Below the pieces are notes generated by a model that saw nothing but the letters and a program-made list of their open reading frames with translations, ran no database searches and was not told where the DNA came from. A program made the position numbers and the translations under genes. From assembly GCA_965238125.1 (NCBI GenBank), contig OZ250179.1, forward strand, positions 1,426,001 to 1,490,000: a DNA stretch of 64,000 nt. Reading direction: 5' to 3'. The stretch is from UBA6623 sp965238125 (GTDB lineage Bacteria > Acidobacteriota > Terriglobia > Bryobacterales > UBA6623). Of the stretch, positions 1 to 9,354 are shown piece after piece; position 1 is the stretch's first letter; every line of letters starts with the position of its first letter.

Positions 1-327
1 CCTTCCCGTAACCGTCTCGATATAGAACAAGGGCCCCGTCCGAACAAAGGCAAAGCCCTGGATGCTTTCGTACGCCAGCGGCCTGCGCAAAGGGCGGTGA
101 ACAACACGCTTATCGTCATCGAGCCGAAAGCGGTCCCATCGACCCACGATCAGAGTGAACAGCCCCATGAAAGGAAGGATCGGCACGAGGGAAACCCCGA
201 ACACCCAAGGCCAAGTGTCCTCGACAACCGCGGCGGAGACCAGAGGCCCCAAGATCAGGATGAAAAGCCCGACCTGTCGCAGATAGATGACCCAGTTGCC
301 TCGAAATTCGACCACCGGAAATGACAC
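1..327 (-). CDS. Membrane protein with PH-like tail (partial, runs off left edge)
   Basis: A leftward reading frame stays open for 109 codons from a GTG at 327 to the window edge; the stop is outside. Two hydrophobic stretches (about residues 14-36 and 44-63) are followed by a charged strand-rich region (WDRFRLDDDKRVVHRP), a layout common in small membrane proteins that carry a PH-like domain after two helices. No ATG lies between an upstream stop at 367-369 and the GTG. It follows the SGNH hydrolase gene by 46 bp on the same strand and probably shares its transcript. Function is unknown. Confidence 0.6.
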   Translation of the reverse strand, partial: MSFPVVEFRGNWVIYLRQVGLFILILGPLVSAAVVEDTWPWVFGVSLVPILPFMGLFTLIVGRWDRFRLDDDKRVVHRPLRRPLAYESIQGFAFVRTGPLFYIETVTGR

Positions 328-373
328 CGTCCCCCCCGCCGATTGATTCGTGAGAATACCACGGCTTTACCGC

Positions 374-1579
374 TCAGTAGGTCCGCGAAAGCGTCGACGC
401 AAGGGCGGGAGCCACCCCGTCGGCCGCCAGAGCATGCCCGTCCGCGGTCAAGTGAGCGTCGGGGAAATAAAACAACGGCAAGTCCGGGTGTTTCGCGACA
501 TGTCGTCGAAAGCTCGGCAGCAGGTCAACCGCCTCAACCCCGGCTCGATCCGCCCAGGCCTTGAGAACGCGCTGTGGTTTGTCGAGATCCACCTGCTCCG
601 GCGAAACGTCGAGCGCTTCCCTCATGGCCGCCGACTCGTGTTCATACACCTGGTAGCTCCTCGGCACAATGAGCAGCAACAGGCGCGACGACCCGTGGCG
701 ACAGTAGTCCGCCGTCTCGTCAAGCACGGCCAGGGTTTGCTCGATGGCCGAGCGGGTGCGCTCAGGCGGGTGAACGAGGTGCACAAGAGCGAATTCCCGC
801 AGCCACTCGTCCCAACGCCGCCCCGCGGGAGAACGATCCGCAAGGCCGAACCATTCCCGGCCGAGCGGTGCAAGCGCTTGGGCCAGCCGCGAACGGCGCA
901 CAAGAGCCCGCGTGAGCGTCTCGGCAGGTCGGGTGTTGCCCTCTCCCAACGCCTGACGGAATAACAACCCATCTTCGACGGAAAACTGCTCGGCGCCGCC
1001 GCGCCCCACATCCGTAAAGTCGTTACCGACAAACAACGCCATCAAGACCACCGCGGGCTTCTCGGCGGGAAACAGCTTTTGCAGCAAGCGCAGTTGGTCG
1101 CTCGGCCCGGTACCCGGGACCGCGACGTTGATAATGCGACCGGAGACAGTTCGTTTGAGCTGTTGCTCAACCAACGATGGAAAGGCCTCTTCGAACTCAA
1201 CGCCCCATCCAAACGCGAAGGAGTCGCCAAGCGTAAGGATCGATACGGCGCGATCCGAATCGGCCCGTGCCGCGTACGATGCCGCCAGCTGTGCCCCACC
1301 ATCCGGCAAGGAAGTCGCGCTCGCTCGAAATCCGCGCTTGTCGGTTCGAATCGTAACGTCCCAATGCCGGGTTCGATGTCGCCGCTCGATCGAGGGCCGC
1401 AGCAGCAGGTTCCCCCCGGCGTCTTTGCGGTAGATATCGAGTTCCGTTCGCGGTACGTTGCCGGGAAACAGCCGAACGACCGCCTCCGCCGCGCCGAGCG
1501 TTAGCAAGCATGCCGCCAAGATCAGGCCCGCCTTGGCGCCGCGGTTGCCGATCAAGTTTGTGCTCCCGGAGGAAGTCAT
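374..1579 (-). CDS. Membrane-anchored SGNH/GDSL-type hydrolase
   Basis: 401 residues with one N-terminal hydrophobic segment (about 14-35), then an extracytoplasmic hydrolase domain. SGNH blocks are visible: GDS with the nucleophile Ser120, the GND block with Asn186, and a C-terminal D-A-H motif (Asp374, His376). Relatives act as esterases or as O-acetyl transfer/removal enzymes on envelope polysaccharides; the substrate cannot be told here. It starts at ATG 1579, 13 bp downstream of the LOG-family gene, so the two are probably co-transcribed. Residues 70-115 resemble the N-terminal extension seen in AlgX/DltD-like membrane SGNH proteins. Confidence 0.82.
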   Translation of the reverse strand: MTSSGSTNLIGNRGAKAGLILAACLLTLGAAEAVVRLFPGNVPRTELDIYRKDAGGNLLLRPSIERRHRTRHWDVTIRTDKRGFRASATSLPDGGAQLAASYAARADSDRAVSILTLGDSFAFGWGVEFEEAFPSLVEQQLKRTVSGRIINVAVPGTGPSDQLRLLQKLFPAEKPAVVLMALFVGNDFTDVGRGGAEQFSVEDGLLFRQALGEGNTRPAETLTRALVRRSRLAQALAPLGREWFGLADRSPAGRRWDEWLREFALVHLVHPPERTRSAIEQTLAVLDETADYCRHGSSRLLLLIVPRSYQVYEHESAAMREALDVSPEQVDLDKPQRVLKAWADRAGVEAVDLLPSFRRHVAKHPDLPLFYFPDAHLTADGHALAADGVAPALASTLSRTY

Positions 1580-1592
1580 CGAGCAGGGTGGG

Positions 1593-2393
1593 TCAGCCCG
1601 AAAGCCGAGGCTTCACGTAATTCTCGGTCAACCACGATGAAATCGAATCAAAGGCTTGCCGGGGATCATCCAAATAGCAAAACAACTTGCGATCCGCGGC
1701 GTCGATGACTCCCAAATCCTCCATGGCGTCGAAGTGAATCACTTTCTCCCAATATGGGCGGCCGTAGAGCGCGACCATCACGGGCTTGCGAATCTTCATG
1801 GTTTGTACCAAGGTGAGGATCTCCATCATCTCATCGAAGGTTCCGTATCCTCCCGGAAGGACGATCATCGCCTTGGCTAGATAGGCAAACCACAACTTGC
1901 GCATGAAAAAGTAGTGAAACTGGAACGACAGCTCGTTGGGAATGAAGTCGTTGGGTTCTTGTTCCCGCGGGAGGCTGATATTAAAGCCCACCGAGCGCCC
2001 GCCGGCCTCGGATGCTCCCCGGTTGGCCGCCTCCATGATGCCGCCGCCGCCCCCGGAACAAACAACGAAGCGAGGTCCGCCGGGCGGCAGGTTGTCTGAC
2101 CACGCTGTCAGGAGCCGCGCCAGTTCGCGCGCTTCTTCGTAATACTTGGCCCCACGAATCAGCCGCTCCGCGCGTCCGGCTTCCTCCGCGCCGTCGGCCC
2201 GCGAGGCGAGTCCCTCGGCGGTTTCGCGGTCAACAAAACGCGCCGAACCGAAAAACACGATTGTGTCTCGAATGTTGTAGTGCGCCAGGCGACTGTTGGG
2301 CTCCAGATACTCCGAAAGAATCCGCAGCGGCCTTGCAGCGGCGCTGTTCAAGAAATCCGGGTTGTTGTAAGCCTTATCCGGAAATTCGGACAT
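1593..2393 (-). CDS. LOG-family Rossmann protein (TIGR00730 type)
   Basis: 266 residues. The LOG (formerly lysine-decarboxylase-like) signature is clear: a VVCSGGGGGIMEAANRGA nucleotide-binding loop followed by the PGGYGTFDE catalytic motif. Characterised family members hydrolyse cytokinin riboside monophosphates or related nucleotides to free base and ribose phosphate; the role in this bacterium is not known. The N-terminal 90 residues (YLEPNSRLAHYNIRDTIVFFGSAR) match the longer subgroup. ATG start at 2393. It lies 149 bp after ribE and just before the SGNH hydrolase on the same strand. Confidence 0.85.
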   Translation of the reverse strand: MSEFPDKAYNNPDFLNSAAARPLRILSEYLEPNSRLAHYNIRDTIVFFGSARFVDRETAEGLASRADGAEEAGRAERLIRGAKYYEEARELARLLTAWSDNLPPGGPRFVVCSGGGGGIMEAANRGASEAGGRSVGFNISLPREQEPNDFIPNELSFQFHYFFMRKLWFAYLAKAMIVLPGGYGTFDEMMEILTLVQTMKIRKPVMVALYGRPYWEKVIHFDAMEDLGVIDAADRKLFCYLDDPRQAFDSISSWLTENYVKPRLSG

Positions 2394-2542
2394 ACGAGCG
2401 CACTCCTTTGGTCCCGTTCAACAATCGGCGGTAATCCGTCTCCGCCCGCCCAGTTGCTGATTCAGATAAACCTATTCGGCCAACGCTCGTGTCAAGGAGA
2501 AAGCGAAACACCCTCAACGCATCCCCTCCACGCGAGTCCGCT

Positions 2543-3190
2543 TCAATAACCCTGTTCCTTGAGGTCGTCGATGCTCAGCGAAGATTGCGGAGCACGGTCG
2601 ACCTTTTCCAAGAGCCTTTCGACGTGCTTGGCGATGACGTCACACTCGATATTGACTTTTGAGCCGGGGCCGAGGCACGTCAGGTTCGTTCTTTCGTAAG
2701 TGTGCGGAATGATCGCCACGCCGATGACGTCGCCTTCCAGAGACGCGATGGTCAAGCTGATGCCGTCGATGGCGATGCTGCCCTTGAATACCAAGTAACG
2801 CAGCAGCTCCTCCGGCGCGCGGACACTCAACCACCAGTTGCCGTCCGGCAGGGATTCGAGCGAGACCAGCTCGCCCACGCCGTCGACGTGGCCCTGGACG
2901 AAATGGCCGCTGAGTCGCCCGGTGGGCAGCAGCGGCCGCTCGAGGTTGACCCGGTCGCCGCGGCGCAACGGCCCCAGGTTGGATCTCTCCAACGTCTCGG
3001 GCGAGAGATCGGCGCTGAAGCCTTCGGCCGTGATCGTCACCGCCGTCAGGCAAACGCCGTTGACGGCGATGCTGCCGCCAATTTCGAGATCGGAGAGGAC
3101 CTCGCGACCCCGAATGATCAGCCGAGCGCCGCCGGATTGACGTTCCAAGCGATCGACAGTTCCGGTTTCCTCAACGATGCCTGTGAACAT
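2543..3190 (-). CDS. ribE: Riboflavin synthase, alpha chain
   Basis: 215 residues, the usual length. It begins with the family hallmark MFTGIVEETG and has two tandem lumazine-binding barrels: the first with VNGVCLTAV, the second starting near GHFVQGHVDGVGEL and containing AIDGISLTIA. The enzyme dismutates two 6,7-dimethyl-8-ribityllumazine molecules to riboflavin in the cytoplasm. It lies 64 bp downstream of ribD on the same strand, supporting a riboflavin operon, although ribBA and ribH are not in the window. No FMN riboswitch was recognised upstream of ribD or ftsY. Confidence 0.95.
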   Translation of the reverse strand: MFTGIVEETGTVDRLERQSGGARLIIRGREVLSDLEIGGSIAVNGVCLTAVTITAEGFSADLSPETLERSNLGPLRRGDRVNLERPLLPTGRLSGHFVQGHVDGVGELVSLESLPDGNWWLSVRAPEELLRYLVFKGSIAIDGISLTIASLEGDVIGVAIIPHTYERTNLTCLGPGSKVNIECDVIAKHVERLLEKVDRAPQSSLSIDDLKEQGY

Positions 3191-3254
3191 GGCGGTGATC
3201 TTCGGGTCGAAGGTTAATTACGTTGCCGGCGTGTTGCCGCTTACCGGCGAGACG

Positions 3255-4403
3255 CTACCCGGTTTCGTCCTCCGGCTCGGCCGACCGGTCGGCATACGCT
3301 TCCACGGCGAACTCATCGGGGCCGACGAAAAATGTTCGCACATTGCGAAGCCGCAGTGCGCCTTGGCGGCTACGACGCCCCACGCCGCCGGCCAGGGGAA
3401 TCGAATCGACCCCGCCCAGGATCTTCGGAGCGTAATAGAGCAAAATCTTATCGACGATCCCGGAATCGAGCAACGCCCAATTAAGCTTGGACCCGGCCTC
3501 GATCAACAGCGACGTCCTCTGTTGACGCCCCAGCCATTCGACCACCCGGGACAAGCTCACCCTGCCCCGTTCGCCATCGAAAACGTGAACCGGAATCCCG
3601 AGGTCCGCGAGCGCCTGTTTTCGCTTCGCCGGTGCCGCCGAGGTCGTCATGACAACCAGGTCGTCGTCGAACGACTCGACGAGTTTGGAGTTCAGCGGCA
3701 GGCGCGAGAGCGAATCGGCCACGATCCGCAGCAACGGCCGCCGGCGCGTAAGGCCCGTGCGGTCGGTCAACAGACAATCGTCGGCGAGCACCGTGCCGAT
3801 GCCGGTGAGGATAGCGTCGTGGTCGTGACGAACCTGCTGCACATGGGCGCGCGCGACGTCGCTGGTGATCCAGCCGCGATTGTCGTCGGGCGCCGCGATC
3901 TTGCCGTCGAGCGTGACGGCGGACTTAAGCGTAACCAAAGGCTTGCCGGTGCGGCTGAAATGGAAAGCGGCCTCGTTTTGACGGCGCGCTTCGGCGGCGA
4001 GGTCGGGCACGGAATCCGCGGCGCGCACGACTTCGACACCCGCTTTCTCAAGCGCCGCGAAACCCCGTCCGCTCACTTTGGGATGCGGGTCCTCGGTCCC
4101 GGAGACAACGCGCCGCACACCGGCTTTCACGATGGCTTCGGTGCAGGCCGGGGTGCGGCCTTCGAAGCAGCAGGGTTCGAGGCTGACGTAGAGCGTCCCG
4201 CCACGAGCCGCTTCACCGGCCTGCTCGAGCGCGATCGCTTCGGCATGCTTGGCGGCATCCCACGTATAGAAGCCGATCCCGGCCTCCTTGCTTTGGGCAT
4301 CGACAACGATCGCGCCGACGACCGGGTTGGGCGCGGCCAGGCCCCGGCCTTGGGCCGCGAGGTCGAGCGTTCGGCGAAGCATTTGTTGGTCTTCAGGACG
4401 CAT
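3255..4403 (-). CDS. ribD: Bifunctional riboflavin deaminase/reductase RibD
   Basis: 382 residues. The N-terminal deaminase has the zinc ligands His53 (HAE, 53-55), Cys78 and Cys87 (PCCFEGRTPAC). The C-terminal reductase (about 150-375) contains the typical GKPLVTLKSAVTLDGKIA and the glycine-rich LLIEAGSKLNWALL segment. The protein deaminates and then NADPH-reduces the GTP cyclohydrolase II product. ATG at 4403, 24 bp after the ftsY stop. The usual PCSHHGRTPPC is altered to PCCFEGRTPAC, but both zinc cysteines are kept. Followed by ribE. Confidence 0.95.
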   Translation of the reverse strand: MRPEDQQMLRRTLDLAAQGRGLAAPNPVVGAIVVDAQSKEAGIGFYTWDAAKHAEAIALEQAGEAARGGTLYVSLEPCCFEGRTPACTEAIVKAGVRRVVSGTEDPHPKVSGRGFAALEKAGVEVVRAADSVPDLAAEARRQNEAAFHFSRTGKPLVTLKSAVTLDGKIAAPDDNRGWITSDVARAHVQQVRHDHDAILTGIGTVLADDCLLTDRTGLTRRRPLLRIVADSLSRLPLNSKLVESFDDDLVVMTTSAAPAKRKQALADLGIPVHVFDGERGRVSLSRVVEWLGRQQRTSLLIEAGSKLNWALLDSGIVDKILLYYAPKILGGVDSIPLAGGVGRRSRQGALRLRNVRTFFVGPDEFAVEAYADRSAEPEDETG

Positions 4404-4427
4404 TAAGTTTTCGTGGTTCGCGCTCGC

Positions 4428-5375
4428 CTAGGTTTCAAACAACGACCGCACGAAGGTTTCGGCGTCAAAGGGCATCAGGTCATCGACCTGCTCGCCCAGC
4501 CCGACATAGCGAATGGGCAACTCGAGCTCTCGCGCGATGGCGACGGCTATGCCGCCTTTCGCGGTCCCGTCGAGCTTGGCGACGACCAAGCCGGTGACCG
4601 CCGCGCTTTTGGTGAACTGACGCGCTTGTTTGAGTCCGTTTTGCCCGGTCACCGCGTCGAGCACGAGCAGGACTTGGTGCGGCGCGCCGGGAATCAGCCG
4701 TCGGGTCGTGCGAGTCATTTTTTCGAGCTCGGCCATCAGATTCGACTTGGTGTGCATGCGGCCGGCGGTGTCCACGATGACCACATCGCTGCCGCGGGCC
4801 TTGGCAGCCTCCAAGGCGTCGAAGATAACCGCGCTCGGGTCGGCGCCTGCTCGCTGTCTGATGACCTCGGATGACGTCCGTTCCCCCCACACTTCCAATT
4901 GCTCGACCGCGGCCGCTCGAAACGTATCGCCGGCACAGAGCAGCACGCTTCGGCCTTCCTTCCTGAAACGATGCGCCAGCTTGCCGATGGTCGTGGTCTT
5001 GCCGGTTCCGTTGACGCCGACGACCAAGATGACTTCCGGGCCGGTCTTGGGCTTCGGCGGCTCGTCGGCCGAACCCTTGAGCACATCCAACAGATGCCGA
5101 GCGATGCGGGTTTTCAGCTCTTCGCCGTCGGCCAATTGATCGCGGTCGAGCTGCTCGCGTACGTCATCGAGGATTTCCGCCGTCGTACGGACGCCGATGT
5201 CGGCGCCGATCAGCATCATTTCGAGCTCTTCGAGAACGTCCTCGTCGATCTCCTTCTCACCTTGGAGAAGGTCGTCGATCTGATCGACCAATTGATCACG
5301 GGTCTTGGAAACGCCTTTCTTAAAGCGTTCGAGGACGGTTGGCTCCGGTGGAGGGCCGAACAGAGTCTGAATCAT
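4428..5375 (-). CDS. ftsY: Signal recognition particle receptor FtsY
   Basis: 315 residues when started at ATG 5375, which has GGGAA about 9 nt upstream; an in-frame alternative start at 5477 adds 34 unrelated residues. An N-domain helical bundle (about 10-100) is followed by the SRP-type GTPase: P-loop GVNGTGKTT (120-128), DTAGR (202-206) and AKLDGTAKGG (266-275). FtsY docks ribosome-SRP complexes at the inner membrane for co-translational insertion. The acidic A-domain is almost absent, as in many short FtsY proteins. It heads the leftward ftsY-ribD-ribE cluster. Confidence 0.95.
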   Translation of the reverse strand: MIQTLFGPPPEPTVLERFKKGVSKTRDQLVDQIDDLLQGEKEIDEDVLEELEMMLIGADIGVRTTAEILDDVREQLDRDQLADGEELKTRIARHLLDVLKGSADEPPKPKTGPEVILVVGVNGTGKTTTIGKLAHRFRKEGRSVLLCAGDTFRAAAVEQLEVWGERTSSEVIRQRAGADPSAVIFDALEAAKARGSDVVIVDTAGRMHTKSNLMAELEKMTRTTRRLIPGAPHQVLLVLDAVTGQNGLKQARQFTKSAAVTGLVVAKLDGTAKGGIAVAIARELELPIRYVGLGEQVDDLMPFDAETFVRSLFET

Positions 5376-5519
5376 CGCGATTATTCCCGCGGGGCGGCCG
5401 TGAACGGACAATGGCGTCAGGCCACAATGACGGTCCTCGGCCGCGTCTCCTCGCCAGAGCTCGGCCCGACCACTCAAACAGGGGCAATATGTCGATCATA
5501 GCAAGCCCGCGAAATAGCC

Positions 5520-5525
5520 TATAAT
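5520..5525 (+). promoter_or_regulatory. Predicted -10 element (TATAAT)
   Basis: A perfect TATAAT sits about 90 bp upstream of the Tat-exported sugar-isomerase-like gene. No good -35 hexamer is visible 17 bp further upstream, so the assignment rests on the -10 alone. It lies in the 241-bp divergent gap between ftsY and that gene. Confidence 0.45.
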
Positions 5526-5616
5526 CCAGGGGCCGCGGGGACAACAGAATAGCCCGTAGTGCAAGTTCGAGTACGCGAAAAAAGGGTACAGCCACCGGTT
5601 TCGCCCGGAGGTTCGC

Positions 5617-6492
5617 ATGATTTCACGACGCGATTTTCTCGGCACATCGGCGGCTTTGCTGCCGGCGGTCGCGGCGGCGGCTGACTCCGCCTCCGCCCAA
5701 GAGTCGGCATCGATCACCAAAGCCATCTTGATCTCGATGCTGCCCAAGGAATTGCCTTACCTGGACCGTTTCAAACTCGCGGTTGACATCGGGTTCAAGG
5801 AAATGGAAGTGCAAACGATCGATAGCGACGACGAGGCCGCCAAGATCAAAAACGCGGCCGACAAAGCCGGGTTGCGCATCCACTCGGTCATGAACCAAGC
5901 GCACTGGCGCTATCCCCTGTCGAGCCCCAATCGACAGGAAGTCGAAACGAGCATGCGAGGCATGCGCGCATCGCTTCATCAAGCCAAACTTTACGGCGCC
6001 GACGCCGTGTTGCTGGTACCGGCCGTCGTCCGTGACGACACGACATACGAGCAGGCTTGGGAGCGTTCGCAGAAGCAAATCCGGGAGCTGATTCCGCTCG
6101 CCGAAAAACTCGACGTCATCATCGCCGTCGAAGAAGTTTGGAACAAATTTCTGTTAACGGCGCGAGACTTCGTGCAGTACATCGACGAGTTCGAGCACCC
6201 GCTGATTCAGGCGTATGTCGATGTCGGCAATATGGTTCACTACGGCGTTCCGCAGCATTGGATCCGCCAAGCCGGCAAGCGCATCGCCAAGGTGCATCTC
6301 AAAGACTATGTGCGGCGGACGCGGCAGTTCGTCAATTTGGGCGAGGGAGACGTGAATTGGGAAGAGGTTCGCAAGGCCTTCGCCGACGTCGGCTACACCG
6401 GAACGGCCACCGTGGAACTCAAGGGCGGCGACCGGGCTTACCTGGCGGATGTCAGCCGGCGGGTTGACCGCTTGCTGGGTTTGGCGGGGTAA
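5617..6492 (+). CDS. Tat-exported sugar phosphate isomerase/epimerase-like protein
   Basis: 291 residues. The N-terminus MISRRDFLG is a twin-arginine signal followed by a hydrophobic, alanine-rich stretch ending near AASAQ. The rest is a xylose-isomerase-like TIM barrel; plausible metal ligands are Glu172 or Glu173, Asp202 (VDVGN), His227 (KVHLKD) and Glu267 (VELKGGD). Proteins of this type are common in Acidobacteriota and Planctomycetota, usually without known substrates. It is a single gene between the divergent ftsY and the convergent lgt, whose ends are 7 bp apart. Confidence 0.85.
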   Translation: MISRRDFLGTSAALLPAVAAAADSASAQESASITKAILISMLPKELPYLDRFKLAVDIGFKEMEVQTIDSDDEAAKIKNAADKAGLRIHSVMNQAHWRYPLSSPNRQEVETSMRGMRASLHQAKLYGADAVLLVPAVVRDDTTYEQAWERSQKQIRELIPLAEKLDVIIAVEEVWNKFLLTARDFVQYIDEFEHPLIQAYVDVGNMVHYGVPQHWIRQAGKRIAKVHLKDYVRRTRQFVNLGEGDVNWEEVRKAFADVGYTGTATVELKGGDRAYLADVSRRVDRLLGLAG

Positions 6493-6499
6493 AACGAAA

Positions 6500-7306
6500 T
6501 CACGTCGACGATTTCGCGTCGGCCGGTTGCCCGGCGTCTCCGCGCCGCAGCAGAACAACCACCCCCGCCGCCACCAGCGCCAGAGCCACCCATTGCGTTG
6601 TGCTCAAGGGGCCGCCGCCGGGGAAGACACGCTCGGACGTGTCGCGTAGAAATTCCACCCAGAACCGGAACGTCGAATAGAGCACCAAATACAAACCAAT
6701 GATCGTTCCCGAACCGTGCGCCTTGCCGAACAGCCAAAGCAAGAAGAACCCTACCGCCAGCGTGCCGAAAGATTCGTAGAGTTGGGTCGGGTGCAAGTGG
6801 ACGTTCAACGGCACCCCAACGAACTCATGCGCCACCGGATCGGTAAAGCTCACCGCCCAGGGGAACGACGATTCCTTGCCCCAGCAACAGCCCGCCGCGA
6901 AACAGCCCAAACGTCCGATGCCGTGACCAATCGCCAGCCCCGGCGCAAAGACATCCGCCGTCGCCAGACCGGGCAAACCGTACTTGCGCGTAAACCAGAC
7001 CACCGTCGCCAGCGCCGCCAACAAGCCGCCGTAAAACACGCCGCCGGCTTGTAGGGCGGAAAGCGAAAAGATGCGGCCGGGGTCGGAAAAGTAATAATCG
7101 GCATTGGCCAGGATCATAAAACCCTTGGCCCCAACGATCGCCGAGAGGAAGACGTAGACCGCGAGATTTCCGACGTGATCGGCGTCCATGCCGGCTCGCC
7201 GCGCCAAGCGCCCGACGACCCACAAGCCCACCAAGAATCCCACGGCGACCAACACGCCATAGGTCGGCATCGAAAAAGAACCGATCGTGAAGAGCCGGGG
7301 ACACAT
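6500..7306 (-). CDS. lgt: Prolipoprotein diacylglyceryl transferase
   Basis: 268 residues, seven predicted membrane segments. The Lgt signature GHGIGRLGCFAAGCCWG is at 127-143, with GGVFYGG at 88-94 and the PTQLYES motif near residue 172. The enzyme moves diacylglyceryl from phosphatidylglycerol to the lipobox cysteine of prolipoproteins, the step before LspA. It starts 21 bp after the lspA stop on the same strand, so the two successive lipoprotein-maturation enzymes form a pair. ATG start at 7306. Confidence 0.95.
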   Translation of the reverse strand: MCPRLFTIGSFSMPTYGVLVAVGFLVGLWVVGRLARRAGMDADHVGNLAVYVFLSAIVGAKGFMILANADYYFSDPGRIFSLSALQAGGVFYGGLLAALATVVWFTRKYGLPGLATADVFAPGLAIGHGIGRLGCFAAGCCWGKESSFPWAVSFTDPVAHEFVGVPLNVHLHPTQLYESFGTLAVGFFLLWLFGKAHGSGTIIGLYLVLYSTFRFWVEFLRDTSERVFPGGGPLSTTQWVALALVAAGVVVLLRRGDAGQPADAKSST

Positions 7307-7327
7307 AGTCGAAAACGAACCCGATGA

Positions 7328-7846
7328 TTACGCGGACTGCTCTGCTTTCGCTTCTTGCCGAGCGGTCGAGAAGGAATCAAGCACTAATAGGCCCGCCCCC
7401 GTCGTGATCGCGCTATCGGCGACGTTGAACGCCGGCCAATGATAACCGCCGATATAGAAGTCCAGAAAGTCCACGACGAAACCGTAAACCGCGCGGTCAT
7501 AGAGATTCCCTACCGCCCCGGCGAGAACCAACGTCAACCCGAATTGAAAACGCCGCGCACCGGGTTCGGCCTGGAAAAACAGCACCACCACCAGCACAAC
7601 CGCCGCGACCGACAACGCGGGAATCAAGATCTCGCGGATCGCCGGCGACGCGTCGGCCAGCAGACTGAACGCCATGCCGGTGTTGCGGGTGTGGACCAGG
7701 TCGAAAAAGCCGTCGATCACCGGCCGCGTACTGTGTAGCGGCATCGAGGCGGCGATAGCAAGCTTCGTGACACGGTCGGCGGCAATGATCAGCACCGCTG
7801 CGGCCAGGTAGATCCCCAGCCATTTACGCTCGATTTCGATTGCCAT
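7328..7846 (-). CDS. lspA: Lipoprotein signal peptidase (signal peptidase II)
   Basis: 172 residues from ATG 7846, which has GGAAG about 6 nt upstream; a GTG at 7873 is a longer alternative. Four membrane segments are predicted. Both catalytic-aspartate motifs are present: the NLYDRAVYGFVVDF block and the PAFNVADSAI block. The enzyme cleaves signal peptides from diacylglyceryl-modified prolipoproteins in the inner membrane. It lies directly upstream of lgt. Confidence 0.94.
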   Translation of the reverse strand: MAIEIERKWLGIYLAAAVLIIAADRVTKLAIAASMPLHSTRPVIDGFFDLVHTRNTGMAFSLLADASPAIREILIPALSVAAVVLVVVLFFQAEPGARRFQFGLTLVLAGAVGNLYDRAVYGFVVDFLDFYIGGYHWPAFNVADSAITTGAGLLVLDSFSTARQEAKAEQSA

Positions 7847-8076
7847 CAGATCTTCCGCGTCCGTGCGCGACACCGCGGGTTTGACCTCGGAACGTTCTCA
7901 GTCTATCGCAGCCGGTCCGGCGCCGCGCCCGGCAAACCGGTGGCGCCCCGACGACCCCATCGCATGGACTCCGGCCGTCGTTTGCGACCATAATGGACCA
8001 AATAACAGCCCCTTCGCATCGCGGCGTGGTAACGGCTCGCCGGAAGCGCTCTCGTCAGGCCGGGAAAGGTACCTTG

Positions 8077-9354
8077 ATGTCCGACCAGATCGACAACAAA
8101 TCGCGACGTTCCTTCTTGAAATCCTCCACCGCGGCCGGAGTCGCCGCCGGGTTCCAAATCATCAAACCCGAACTTGTACGCGGCGCGGGCAAGGAAAAGC
8201 TCAAGGCCGGCATCATCGGCTGCGGCGGTCGCGGAACCCGCGCCGTCAACGATCTGCTGAGCGGCAACTCGAACGTCGAGCTCGTCGCCATGGGCGACCT
8301 GTTCGAAGACCAGCTCGAGAAGTCCATCCGGCGGCTACGTGGCGGTGAGGAATTCCCGGAAATCACGGACCGCATCAAAGTCGCTCCCGACCGCCGGCAT
8401 ACCGGTTTCGACGCCTACAAGAAGATCATCAACAGCGACGTCGACATCGTCATGCTGACCGCGCCCCCCGGCTGGCGCCCGATTCACTTCGAGGCGGCGG
8501 TCCGGGCCGGCAAGCACGTCTTTGCCGAAAAACCGATGGGCACCGATCCGGTCGGTGTTCGCCGATTCATGGAAGCGGCGCGCGAGTCGGAACGCAAGAA
8601 GCTGACCGTCATGGCCGGCGCCCAGCGGCGTTCGCAGCAAGAGTACGTGCAATCGGTTGAGAAGATCCAGAACGGAGAAATCGGCGATGTCGTCGCGACC
8701 TACGCCAACTGGGTCAGCGGTCCGGTCATCAAGGGCGAGGAATTTCTCAACAAAAAGAAAGGCCTGGAGTGGCAGCATCGCGCCTGGTATTCCTATGTCT
8801 GGATCTGCGGCGATCAGGTGGTCGAGCAGCATCTCCACAACATCGACGTGATCAATTGGGTGATGGGCAGCCACGCGCTAAGCGTCGTGGCGTCGGGCGG
8901 CGCGGCTTGGCGGCCACGCGAAATGATCTACGGCAACATCTACGATCATCTATTCTCAGACTTCGTTTACCCCAACGGCGTCCGCATGACCAGCCATTGC
9001 CGCCAGTATCCGGAACGCAAGGTTCGTCGTGTGAACGAACTGGTCGTCGGCACGAAGGGCCAAAGCGATTGCCGCGACCTGGGCCAAGAGGCCGACGTCA
9101 GCCCCTACGTCCATGAACACGTCGAAATGGTCAACAGCATCCTCGGTGAGGGCCCCTACATCAACCGCGCCATGGCCGTGGCGGAAAGCACTATGACCGC
9201 CATCATGGCCCGCGAAGCCGCCTACGCGGGCATCGAGGTCACTTGGGACATGATCATGAAATCGAAGCTCGATCTGATGCCCAAGCGCTTCGATTTGGAG
9301 GCGGAAGTAGACGTCCCGCCGCTGCCGCGCCCCGGGGAATACGAGTTCATCTAG
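8077..9354 (+). CDS. Tat-exported Gfo/Idh/MocA-family oxidoreductase
   Basis: 425 residues from ATG 8077, preceded by GGGAAAGG at good spacing; an upstream in-frame start at 7993 is less likely. The N-terminus NKSRRSFLKSS is a Tat signal. The Rossmann fold begins AGIIGCGGRGTRAV and the family EKP motif is in VFAEKPMGTDPVG. Such enzymes oxidise or reduce sugars with a tightly bound NAD(P); the periplasmic versions in this phylum are mostly uncharacterised. It is transcribed divergently from lspA. The nearby Tat-exported isomerase-like gene suggests, by inference only, a shared role in sugar turnover. Confidence 0.88.
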   Translation: MSDQIDNKSRRSFLKSSTAAGVAAGFQIIKPELVRGAGKEKLKAGIIGCGGRGTRAVNDLLSGNSNVELVAMGDLFEDQLEKSIRRLRGGEEFPEITDRIKVAPDRRHTGFDAYKKIINSDVDIVMLTAPPGWRPIHFEAAVRAGKHVFAEKPMGTDPVGVRRFMEAARESERKKLTVMAGAQRRSQQEYVQSVEKIQNGEIGDVVATYANWVSGPVIKGEEFLNKKKGLEWQHRAWYSYVWICGDQVVEQHLHNIDVINWVMGSHALSVVASGGAAWRPREMIYGNIYDHLFSDFVYPNGVRMTSHCRQYPERKVRRVNELVVGTKGQSDCRDLGQEADVSPYVHEHVEMVNSILGEGPYINRAMAVAESTMTAIMAREAAYAGIEVTWDMIMKSKLDLMPKRFDLEAEVDVPPLPRPGEYEFI